A stretch of 7,120 bases of DNA, taken from Clostridiales bacterium (GTDB lineage Bacteria > Bacillota > Clostridia > Peptostreptococcales > JAAYPU01). The DNA is taken from NCBI GenBank assembly GCA_012519645.1, contig JAAYPU010000075.1, positions 1 to 7,120 of the forward strand, written 5' to 3'. Made by a program: the position numbers and the translations under genes. Below are positions 1 through 5,460 of the stretch, one piece after another. Below the pieces are notes generated by a model. That model was not told where the DNA came from and made no database searches. It saw only the letters and a list, made by a program, of their open reading frames with translations. Numbering within the stretch: position 1 is the first letter of the stretch; each line of letters opens with the position of its first letter.

Positions 1-1
1 C

Positions 2-700
2 GAAGCTTTGTCTGATTTAGGAAATATATTTGTAGTTGCTCCCGAGAGCCAGAGAAGTGCCTGCGGACATGGGATAACAATACATGAGCCTGTTATGGTC
101 CGAGAAGTGAACTTTGAAGGAGCAAAAAAAGCATGGGCGGTTTCAGGTACGCCTGCCGATTGTGTAAAATTAGGAGTTTCTATGTTTATTGCTGATACTA
201 TTGACATCATTTTTTCAGGGATAAATCAAGGCGGGAATTTGGGTACGGATGTTTTGTATTCAGGAACTGTTTCGGGTGCTGTGGAAGGTATTTTACTCGG
301 ATATCCTTCCGTTGCCGTATCTATTGACAGTCATACAGGGGATAATTTTGATTCGGCTAAAAGGATAACCCGGAATGTTTGCCGGCACATGATGTCAAAA
401 GAATTAGAAAGAGAAACATTGCTTAATATAAATGTGCCATATATTTCAGAGAATGAGATCAAGGGAGTGCGGATCACTAAACTAGGCATCAGAGAGTATT
501 TAGAAGCTTTTCAAGAGAGAAAGGACCCGCGAGGAAGAGTATATTACTGGTATTCCGGGATTCCCAAAAATGTCTTTAGTGAAGAAGAGACAGACGTCAT
601 GGCAGTTGAAAACGGGTGTATATCCATTACCCCCATACATTTTGATTTAACAAATTACAGGATCATTAATGATATTAAAGATTGGGGTATAGAGTATTGA
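2..700 (+). CDS. surE: 5'/3'-nucleotidase SurE, 5'-truncated by the window edge
   Basis: SurE is a cytoplasmic, metal-dependent phosphatase that removes phosphate from nucleoside 5'- and 3'-monophosphates. The reading frame is open from base 2 (Glu-Ala-Leu-Ser-Asp-Leu), so the TTG at 8 is an internal Leu codon, not the start. About 20 residues, including the metal-binding Asp-Asp-Gly motif expected at the N-terminus, lie upstream of the window. Visible family signatures, numbered from the Leu at base 8, are PESQRSACGHG (12-22, with the metal-binding Ser), GTPADC (47-52), SGINQGGNLGTD (70-81, with the metal-binding Asn) and YSGTVSGAVEG (84-94). The remaining 232 residues fit the usual ~250-residue length. 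The gene ends in TGA and faces the LysR gene convergently, with 17 bp between the stop codons. Assignment is firm; activity cannot be judged without the N-terminus. Confidence 0.95.
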   Translation, partial: EALSDLGNIFVVAPESQRSACGHGITIHEPVMVREVNFEGAKKAWAVSGTPADCVKLGVSMFIADTIDIIFSGINQGGNLGTDVLYSGTVSGAVEGILLGYPSVAVSIDSHTGDNFDSAKRITRNVCRHMMSKELERETLLNINVPYISENEIKGVRITKLGIREYLEAFQERKDPRGRVYYWYSGIPKNVFSEEETDVMAVENGCISITPIHFDLTNYRIINDIKDWGIEY

Positions 701-708
701 TCATAAAA

Positions 709-733
709 AATGCCGGGTTATTCACTCGGCATT
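709..733 (-). terminator. Intrinsic terminator of the LysR gene, overlapping its stop codon
   Basis: A 7-bp stem (AATGCCG, 709-715, pairing with CGGCATT, 727-733) encloses an 11-nt loop. Read on the minus strand, the stem is followed at once by a run of T. The last codons of the LysR gene form the upstream arm and the stop codon (718-720) lies in the loop. On the plus strand the stem is followed by AGCATTC rather than a T run, so it would serve surE poorly. Confidence 0.7.
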
Positions 734-1620
734 AGCATTCTATTAAAAAGATATTTAGCAAATTTATTAATGTAGTCATTTTCAGGCATTTTTTTATAAA
801 TCATATTAAAGCTTTGTATGATTTTAGGACATCGTATATTTATTTTTTTAAAACGAGCATGGCTTAAATCATCCTTCATTGCGATATCAGGCAAAAAAGC
901 GATGCCAATAGAAGAAGATACTGCTTTTTTGATGGATTCGAATGAGCCGAGCTCCACAATTATATTAAGTTTTTTAATATCATATCCAAGCATTGTTAAA
1001 TTTTTTATCAGTCGCACCCTAAATTCATAACTTTCATTCATAGTGATAAATGGATATTTAGAGAGGTCGCTTAATTCTATTTCCTTTGGAATGTTATAAG
1101 AAGGAGAAGAAAACAGAATAAACTCTATTTTGCTGATTTCTTTGCAGTGGAAATCCCTGTCTACAAAGTTCTCACACATAAAACCGATATCGCATACTCC
1201 GTTTCTTAAATTTTCTATGATACGTTCCGGCGGTTGGGAGAAAAGCTTGTATCGAATATTGTTCTTAATATTCATATTTATATTAGGATCGCAAAGCACC
1301 TTTGTTATTAAGTATTCATCTATGGAGCAGCAAGCGTCTATACGTATGGTTTCATAGTTAGTTGTTTTATAATTTAATTCATCTAACATTTTTGAATAAA
1401 TATCAACAATGCGTTCTGAATAGTAAAAGACTATTTTACCCATTTCGGTCAGCTCGGTGCCCTTGTTGCTTCTTTCTAGAAGCTTGTATCCCAGAGAATT
1501 TTCAAATTTTTGAAGCTGCTGACTGAGGGCAGGCTGCGATATATGCAAATCTTTTGCAACCTTTGTTATGTTTTTATATTTTGCGATGTAATAGAAATAT
1601 TTGATTTGTTCTATACTCAT
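718..1620 (-). CDS. LysR-family transcriptional regulator
   Basis: The protein is 300 residues, the usual size for a LysR-type regulator. It has an N-terminal winged helix-turn-helix (about 1-62; recognition region ITKVAKDLHISQPALSQQLQ at 18-37, followed by LGYKLLERSNKGTELTEMG). A linker helix and a periplasmic-binding-protein-like effector domain (about 90-295) follow. Proteins of this family bind DNA as tetramers and respond to a small metabolite, often controlling a neighbouring gene and themselves. The start is ATG at 1620, with AAAGGAG (complement 1627-1633) six bases upstream. The gene lies 67 bp downstream of the DUF2156 gene on the same strand and also has its own candidate promoter in that gap. 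Neither target nor ligand can be read from the sequence, because the usual divergently transcribed target is absent: its upstream neighbour is co-oriented. Confidence 0.94.
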   Translation of the reverse strand: MSIEQIKYFYYIAKYKNITKVAKDLHISQPALSQQLQKFENSLGYKLLERSNKGTELTEMGKIVFYYSERIVDIYSKMLDELNYKTTNYETIRIDACCSIDEYLITKVLCDPNINMNIKNNIRYKLFSQPPERIIENLRNGVCDIGFMCENFVDRDFHCKEISKIEFILFSSPSYNIPKEIELSDLSKYPFITMNESYEFRVRLIKNLTMLGYDIKKLNIIVELGSFESIKKAVSSSIGIAFLPDIAMKDDLSHARFKKINIRCPKIIQSFNMIYKKMPENDYINKFAKYLFNRMLMPSE

Positions 1621-1650
1621 CCTTGACTCCTTTATTCTTACATTTAATAA

Positions 1651-1679
1651 AGTATATTTTAAGTTACATTAACTCTTAA
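1651..1679 (-). promoter_or_regulatory. Candidate sigma-A promoter of the LysR gene
   Basis: On the minus strand, TTAAGA (complement 1674-1679; 4 of 6 matches to TTGACA) is separated by 17 bp from TATACT (complement 1651-1656; 5 of 6 matches to TATAAT). It lies about 30 bp before the start codon. No terminator is visible between the DUF2156 stop and this point, so read-through from the upstream gene is also possible. AT-rich background makes chance matches likely. Confidence 0.4.
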
Positions 1680-1687
1680 TTCTTTCA

Positions 1688-2620
1688 TCAGAGGTCTTTT
1701 TTAAACATAGCTATATACTTTTCAATATATTTTACAGGCCTATATGATATTTTTGCTTTTCGAAGCCCCGGAATACCCATATCTTCTTCTCTATTAACAT
1801 ATTTGACTGTATTGCATTCATGACGGCAAAATTCATTATTGATTGCTTGATAAAGACCGCGAAATTCAGGATTTGCTTTTTCAATATGGACAACCATAGT
1901 TTTTTTCCCGGAAGGGCCCCCCATGGTAAAAGCTTCTATTTTATCATTAATTATAATAGCTCCTCCTAAAAAACCGGCATTTTCATAATTATTAAAGGCT
2001 TCCTTTAAAGCTTCCTCTTCCATTTTTAAAAGAACCATTTCGTTTGCATTTATTTCTTTTTCATTATTGATTTTATTATTCAGCTCTAAGCACTCATCCA
2101 TCATACTTGAAGATAATGGAACGTATTTGTAATCAAAATTTGATTTAAAATAATTCAAATGATTTTTTTTACTGTGATATTTCTTCCCTTTTAATTCAAT
2201 TAAGTCTTTTGCCAAATAAACGTAATCATAGTTTGGCCTGTCCGAAAAAAAATCCATTTGTTTTGGTTTTGCTGTTTCAATGATGTCAATCATATGAAAG
2301 GGAAGAAGGCGAATACTAAAAATATAACCATGGCTTTCAAAAGTTGCTCTTATTTTATCAATGGTATCCGATAGGCTTTCAGGGTCATAAAACCCTTTTT
2401 TAGTTAGCGGAGGAAATAAAAAAGGCTCCGGTTCTGAAGCTTCCAAAAAGCTGTCTCCTGTGATGCAGAGATAATCATTGATGATTTCATATTTGAAATT
2501 ATTTATTGCTTTCCACATAAATATACTTGTGAAAGTAAGACCGGAAGTCTTGTAATCAAAGGAATTAAGATATTCATCGAATAATGCTTTATCTTCTATT
2601 GTAATTCTATTTTTAAACAT
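1688..2620 (-). CDS. DUF2156 domain protein (phosphatidylglycerol lysyltransferase C-terminal-like)
   Basis: This 310-residue protein resembles the cytoplasmic DUF2156 family, related to the C-terminal aminoacyl-transfer domain of lysyl-phosphatidylglycerol synthases (MprF) and built on a duplicated GNAT-like fold. Recognisable parts are an N-terminal half ending in a DYVY(L) strand near 132, the Lys-rich LKGKKYHSKKNHLNYF motif (143-158), and the C-terminal YVNREEDMGIPGLRKAKISY stretch (from 274), typical of this family. No membrane segments are present, so it is not a full MprF. Stand-alone members are common in Clostridia and their acceptor substrate is generally unknown; I assign none here. 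The ATG at 2620 is preceded by AAGGAGTG (complement 2626-2633) at good spacing. The gene is transcribed divergently from the lipoprotein pair and runs toward the LysR gene. Family assignment is from remembered motifs and is fairly confident; the biochemical role is open. Confidence 0.82.
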   Translation of the reverse strand: MFKNRITIEDKALFDEYLNSFDYKTSGLTFTSIFMWKAINNFKYEIINDYLCITGDSFLEASEPEPFLFPPLTKKGFYDPESLSDTIDKIRATFESHGYIFSIRLLPFHMIDIIETAKPKQMDFFSDRPNYDYVYLAKDLIELKGKKYHSKKNHLNYFKSNFDYKYVPLSSSMMDECLELNNKINNEKEINANEMVLLKMEEEALKEAFNNYENAGFLGGAIIINDKIEAFTMGGPSGKKTMVVHIEKANPEFRGLYQAINNEFCRHECNTVKYVNREEDMGIPGLRKAKISYRPVKYIEKYIAMFKKDL

Positions 2621-2652
2621 GAAAACACTCCTTAAATAACTTGCTAAATAAA

Positions 2653-2661
2653 ATTATACCA
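2653..2661 (-). promoter_or_regulatory. Extended -10 promoter element for the DUF2156 gene
   Basis: The minus strand reads TGGTATAAT, a perfect TATAAT hexamer (complement 2653-2658) with the TGn extension. It lies about 32 bp upstream of the start codon. No good -35 hexamer is found 16-18 bp upstream, which is acceptable for an extended -10 promoter. Confidence 0.5.
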
Positions 2662-2768
2662 CAATAATTATCCGACTAATCATTATAAAAAGTGTGAGTC
2701 AATGCAAAATTTACAAAGAGTATCTTTAAAAATTTTACAAATAATATAACTGAACCAATTAAAAGCAA

Positions 2769-2874
2769 GAAAGGAGTGAAAATATGGATAAAAAATTAAT
2801 CTATTGCTTAATATCCATTTTAACAATTACAATATTTACAGCTTGCACACCCGCACAAAGACCGTTAGATAATA
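2769..2874 (+). repeat. Direct repeat copy 1: RBS, signal peptide and start of mature lipoprotein
   Basis: This stretch aligns without gaps to 3020-3125. It includes the ribosome binding site (AAAGGAGTGA against AGAGGAGTGA), the start codon, the lipoprotein signal peptide and the CTPAQ(R/K)PLD codons. Many differences are at third codon positions. This indicates an old tandem duplication with both signal peptides kept under selection. Confidence 0.7.
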
Positions 2875-3020
2875 CTGATCTAAGGGATAACGGTATAGTG
2901 AATGATAACGATGGTGATATCAATGACAATATTTTTGACAATAACAACGGCTACAACAATCAAAATAATATGAATAGAATGAATCGAACACCAGATAATA
3001 ATGGATATATGGATAGATAG
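2784..3020 (+). CDS. Small Asn/Asp-rich lipoprotein, truncated paralogue of the next gene
   Basis: The protein has 78 residues. Residues 1-21 form a lipoprotein signal peptide: a Lys-Lys N-terminus, a hydrophobic core and the lipobox FTAC, with the lipidated Cys at 21. This predicts export and anchoring to the outer face of a membrane. Residues 30-78 are low-complexity and very rich in Asn and Asp, with no recognisable domain. The first 29 residues closely match the downstream YhcN-type lipoprotein, but the YhcN domain is missing. The ATG has AAAGGAGTGA at 2770-2779. It ends 14 bp before the next gene, so the two are probably cotranscribed. Its TAG stop falls in a GYMDR context that matches GYMERY in the neighbour, so it may be a shortened duplicate. 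Whether it is functional is unclear; the intact signal peptide and RBS argue that it is expressed. Confidence 0.7.
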   Translation: MDKKLIYCLISILTITIFTACTPAQRPLDNTDLRDNGIVNDNDGDINDNIFDNNNGYNNQNNMNRMNRTPDNNGYMDR

Positions 3021-3125
3021 AGAGGAGTGAAAAAATGAATAGAAGTTCTGTTTATTGCTCACTATCCATCTTAACCATTATTATATTTACTGCTTGTACA
3101 CCCGCACAAAAGCCACTGGATCAAT
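3020..3125 (+). repeat. Direct repeat copy 2: RBS, signal peptide and start of mature lipoprotein
   Basis: Partner of the copy at 2769-2874, offset by 251 bp. Homology resumes further down at the GYM(D/E)R codons (3003-3017 and 3188-3202) after a 66-bp length difference in the low-complexity segment. Confidence 0.7.
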
Positions 3126-3541
3126 ACACTAATGATTACAACGAGTTTATAGACAAAAACTATGGAAATATTCAAGATAATAATTTTGGCTACATGGAAA
3201 GATATAGTGGATATGGCTACAGAGGTATAATAAACGATTTTGAGCAATATGAAAATTTGTTTGGAAAAACTGAGCTGGAAAATCGCCTTCAGAATATAAG
3301 CGGTATCGAAGATGTGGTAGTAGTAATAGATGGAAATACAGCTTACTGCGGCATTAACAGTAATCAAAACAATAATGATCTTGATGACATAAAAAGGCAG
3401 GTAAGCAGTCAAATAAAAGATTTATATCCCTCCATCACGAATATATATGTAACAACGGATAAAGCAAGCATTGAAAATATGAGATATCGTACAAATAATA
3501 CAAATATTATGAATGGTGATGGAAGTTACTTGTTCAGATAA
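3035..3541 (+). CDS. YhcN/YlaJ-family sporulation lipoprotein
   Basis: This 168-residue protein has a lipoprotein signal peptide with lipobox FTAC and lipidated Cys at 21. An Asn/Tyr/Gly-rich linker (about 30-65) and a YhcN/YlaJ-type domain (about 75-152) follow. The domain shows the family pattern: an amphipathic helix, then ISGIEDVVVVIDGNTAYCGI (88-107), a helix rich in charged residues, and YPSITNIYVTTDKASIENM (131-149). In Bacillus subtilis YhcN is made in the forespore and found in the spore, anchored to the inner spore membrane; family members influence germination or outgrowth. A similar spore location is inferred here. The ATG at 3035 has GAGGAGTGA at 3022-3030. The gene is second in a likely two-gene unit with its truncated paralogue. 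I found no convincing sigma-G or sigma-F promoter upstream. Family assignment is good; precise function is unknown. Confidence 0.85.
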   Translation: MNRSSVYCSLSILTIIIFTACTPAQKPLDQYTNDYNEFIDKNYGNIQDNNFGYMERYSGYGYRGIINDFEQYENLFGKTELENRLQNISGIEDVVVVIDGNTAYCGINSNQNNNDLDDIKRQVSSQIKDLYPSITNIYVTTDKASIENMRYRTNNTNIMNGDGSYLFR

Positions 3542-3554
3542 TATTAAAAAACAA

Positions 3555-3578
3555 AATGCCGGAATATATTCCGGCATT
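3555..3578 (+). terminator. Perfect 24-bp palindrome, probable transcription terminator
   Basis: AATGCCGGAATA is followed directly by its exact reverse complement, 14 bp after the lipoprotein stop codon. This position suits a terminator for the lipoprotein pair. The plus-strand tail (CTGTCGTTCACC) is poor in T, whereas on the minus strand the stem is followed by TTGTTTTTT. The better-formed terminator therefore faces the opposite way. The AATGCCGG core resembles the hairpin at 709-733. Confidence 0.55.
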
Positions 3579-3587
3579 CTGTCGTTC

Positions 3588-3615
3588 ACCTTATTTTATT
3601 TCCCCTCATAAAATA
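3588..3615 (+). promoter_or_regulatory. Candidate sigma-K promoter of the SpoIID-amidase gene
   Basis: AC at 3588-3589, a 17-bp spacer and CATAAAATA (3607-3615) match the sigma-K pattern AC-N17-CATANNNTA known from Bacillus. The -10 also resembles that of sigma-E (CATACAAT), but no ATATT-like -35 lies at 13-15 bp. The element is about 38 bp upstream of the ATG. Sigma-K would mean late mother-cell expression. Confidence 0.45.
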
Positions 3616-3632
3616 ATATAAGTATTTACAAA

Positions 3633-3652
3633 AAGGAGGGGAAAAAGGTGAT
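3633..3652 (+). promoter_or_regulatory. Double Shine-Dalgarno region fixing the ATG at 3653
   Basis: Two stretches complementary to the 16S rRNA 3' end are present: AAGGAGGGG (3633-3641) and AAAGGTGAT (3644-3652), the second abutting the start codon. No in-frame start codon lies between 3653 and the TAA at 3614-3616. The protein therefore cannot be extended upstream to gain a signal peptide. Confidence 0.7.
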
Positions 3653-5044
3653 ATGGATGTCAAGATATATGATAATGAAGAAAAAAGAATCATTTATATG
3701 GATGCGGATATAGTTACTGCTTTAATAGCTGCTGCAAATATGCCTTATTATTTTCCTAAAGAAGCATTAAAGGCACAAATCATATTAGCCAGAACCCACC
3801 TTGCTAAAAAAATAAAGATTCTGGGAGGAGAAGGCTGTTGTATTAATCAAGAAGCGGATATCTGTAAAAAATGCCTGTATTTCTTAGATGAAAAAGATTT
3901 AAAAATTATGTGGGGCAGCGACTTTTTAGAACGCTGGAATTATATAAACTCTTTAGTATCGGAAACATCAAATAAAATAGTTACAATAAACGGTAAACCG
4001 ATTATGCCGATATTTCATAAGGCCTGCGGCGGTTCAACTGAAAACAGCGAAAACATATTAGGATATTCAATTTCGTATTTAAGGAAAACATATTGTGAGT
4101 ACTGTAAGAATAATTTGGAAAGTATAACAAACATTGATATAAGTGTTGATGAAATAGAAGAAGCATTAGGGACACGTACTCCGATTATCTCTTGGGAAAA
4201 AGGACCTCAAATAAAAGGATTTATTGAAAATGAAGAAAGAGATACTGAAGGACGCATAAAATCCATTAAAATTGGAGATAAAAATTTTAAGGGGCAAGAG
4301 ATAATTGAAAAATTAGGAATTTCTTCTACAAAATTTGGTTGGAAGCCAAAGGTCATTACCTTTGAGTCCAAAGGATTTGGCGATGGCCTTGGGATGTGTC
4401 AATTTGGCGCAAAGGTTATGGCCCAAGAAGGGAAAAAAGCAGAAGAAATATTAAAAATGTACTTTACGGGGGTCAATATTGATATTTTACAGCAATATGA
4501 ACCTCTTAAACCTCTTCACGGCAGAAAGATCTTGATAGACCCGGGAAACGGCGTAAAAATTAATGAGGAATATTACGGCAGAGATACTTTGCTGCAAATT
4601 TCATTTAAAATAAAAGAATTATTGAGTGATTTAGGTGCAGATATTTATTTAACACGCGAATCAAATGTATTTTGCTCCATGCAGATGAAAGCGGAACAGG
4701 TTAAATTGCTAAATCCGGATTTTTATATCGGTATAAATTGTGATTATGAAAAAAACAAACAGCTTGCAGGAACAAAAATTTTTCATTTCAGAGGAGATAT
4801 AGAGAGTCATCTGTTAGCTGAGTCAATATTTGAAAAACTCAAAGAATGTACCAAACTTGTGCAAAGAGGAATCAAGATTGCGGAACTCTCTTTATTCAAA
4901 GAGATAAAAGTCAATGCATTGCTTATTGAATTAGGTTATCTTTCAAATGAACACGACAAATCTGAAATCGAAAGCATACAAGGAATTGAAAATATCTCTT
5001 ATGCCGTTGCTGAGGGAATAAAAAATTTCTATCAAAAAAAATAA
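3653..5044 (+). CDS. SpoIID/LytB domain fused to a degenerate Amidase_3 domain
   Basis: This 463-residue protein joins two wall-hydrolase folds. Residues 1-280 are SpoIID/LytB-like, the family of the engulfment lytic transglycosylase. Visible motifs are NMPYYFPKEALKAQIILART (29-48, with the Glu I take to be catalytic), paired Cys at 71 and 74 matching the zinc-site cysteines of SpoIID, FHKACGGSTENSENI (121-135) and GFGDGLGMCQFGA (241-253). The family usually has GHGVGMSQ at the last motif, so His is replaced by Asp244. Residues 288-463 resemble N-acetylmuramoyl-L-alanine amidase (Amidase_3): KILIDPGNG (292-300), YLTRE (332-336), YIGIN (358-362) and LLIELGYLSN (423-432). Zinc-binding His is Asn at 299 and at 362, while the catalytic-type Glu426 remains. 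There is no signal peptide or membrane segment, unlike SpoIID itself. I infer a sporulation protein, probably a scaffold or pseudoenzyme in the amidase half; lytic transglycosylase activity of the first half is possible. Location in the cell is uncertain. Confidence 0.88.
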   Translation: MDVKIYDNEEKRIIYMDADIVTALIAAANMPYYFPKEALKAQIILARTHLAKKIKILGGEGCCINQEADICKKCLYFLDEKDLKIMWGSDFLERWNYINSLVSETSNKIVTINGKPIMPIFHKACGGSTENSENILGYSISYLRKTYCEYCKNNLESITNIDISVDEIEEALGTRTPIISWEKGPQIKGFIENEERDTEGRIKSIKIGDKNFKGQEIIEKLGISSTKFGWKPKVITFESKGFGDGLGMCQFGAKVMAQEGKKAEEILKMYFTGVNIDILQQYEPLKPLHGRKILIDPGNGVKINEEYYGRDTLLQISFKIKELLSDLGADIYLTRESNVFCSMQMKAEQVKLLNPDFYIGINCDYEKNKQLAGTKIFHFRGDIESHLLAESIFEKLKECTKLVQRGIKIAELSLFKEIKVNALLIELGYLSNEHDKSEIESIQGIENISYAVAEGIKNFYQKK

Positions 5045-5058
5045 TTCCATTAAAATCA

Positions 5059-5088
5059 TTGATTTATCCACAAAAAATAATGTATAAT
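5059..5088 (+). promoter_or_regulatory. Sigma-A promoter of veg
   Basis: TTGATT (5059-5064, 4 of 6 matches to TTGACA) is followed after 18 bp by a perfect TATAAT (5083-5088). Transcription would begin near 5095, giving a leader of about 50 nt before the TTG start. In Bacillus subtilis veg is known for a strong vegetative promoter, and this arrangement is consistent with constitutive expression. Confidence 0.65.
5064..5072 (+). promoter_or_regulatory. Perfect DnaA-box sequence inside the veg promoter
   Basis: TTATCCACA is an exact match to the DnaA-box consensus TTATNCACA. It overlaps the last base of the -35 hexamer and occupies the upstream half of the spacer. DnaA bound here would compete with RNA polymerase. 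It is a single box without a visible cluster, so it is not an origin; binding is inferred only. Confidence 0.45.
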
Positions 5089-5144
5089 ATTATTTCAAGG
5101 TGCATAGTAATTGCGTCATGGCCATTGAAAGAAGGTGATTAGTC

Positions 5145-5411
5145 TTGGCGCAAAGCAAAGAATTGGATCAAATAAAGAAAAATATTGAAGATATGTTAGG
5201 AGCAAAAGTTCGTCTTAAAACTAATAAAGGCAGAAAAAAGATATCTGTTAAGACAGGAATAGTTGAGCATACATATCCAAGTATATTTACTGTTAGAGTA
5301 AAGGATAAATATGAGAAAGAAAGAACAGTATCTTATGCATATACAGATATACTCATACGGAATGTTCAAATAACACTTTTTGAAGAAGAACCAAAAATCC
5401 AAGCATGTTAA
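5145..5411 (+). CDS. veg: Veg protein
   Basis: The 88-residue product matches Veg of Bacillus (86 residues) along its length: a short N-terminal helix with IKKNIEDMLGAKVRLKTNKG (10-29), GRKK, then TGIVEHTYPSIFTVRV (38-53) and ERTVSYAYTDIL (59-70). Veg is a small, highly expressed cytoplasmic protein with an SH3-like barrel. In B. subtilis it stimulates biofilm formation by interfering with the repressor SinR. SinR is not a given in Clostridia, so its partner here is unknown. Translation starts at TTG (5145), preceded by GAAGGTGATT (5131-5140); no ATG or GTG start sits nearby in frame. The gene has its own promoter and a strong terminator, so it looks like a single transcription unit between the SpoIID-amidase gene and sipL. 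Assignment is firm. Confidence 0.93.
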   Translation: MAQSKELDQIKKNIEDMLGAKVRLKTNKGRKKISVKTGIVEHTYPSIFTVRVKDKYEKERTVSYAYTDILIRNVQITLFEEEPKIQAC

Positions 5412-5436
5412 AGCAGCTCAATGAGCTGTTTTTTTT
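5411..5436 (+). terminator. Strong intrinsic terminator of veg
   Basis: CAGCTC (5414-5419) pairs with GAGCTG (5423-5428) around an AAT loop. The stem is extended outward by a G-U pair and A-T pairs. An unbroken T run (5429-5436) follows immediately. It begins at the last base of the veg stop codon and isolates veg from sipL. Confidence 0.9.
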
Positions 5437-5460
5437 GTCCTCTAAATTTCAAAAACTATC

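Noticed and set aside
818..1357. Plus-strand open frames at 818-1030 and 1130-1357
   Set aside because: They lie antisense within the LysR gene, lack a good RBS and resemble no protein I know; they mirror its codons.
2681..2750. Possible sigma-G -10 (CATTATA at 2681-2687) or GTATC-based forespore promoter for the lipoproteins
   Set aside because: No matching -35 at the required 17-18 bp for the first, and spacing of only about 15 bp for the second; both are weak in AT-rich DNA.
2880..3412. Minus-strand open frames across the two lipoprotein genes
   Set aside because: Their Ile/Val/Tyr-rich translations are what the antisense of Asn/Asp-rich codons gives; no RBS supports them.
5118..5125. 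ATGGCCAT palindrome in the veg leader as a riboswitch or operator
   Set aside because: An 8-bp palindrome is too short to support a regulatory call and the 50-nt leader is too short for known riboswitches.
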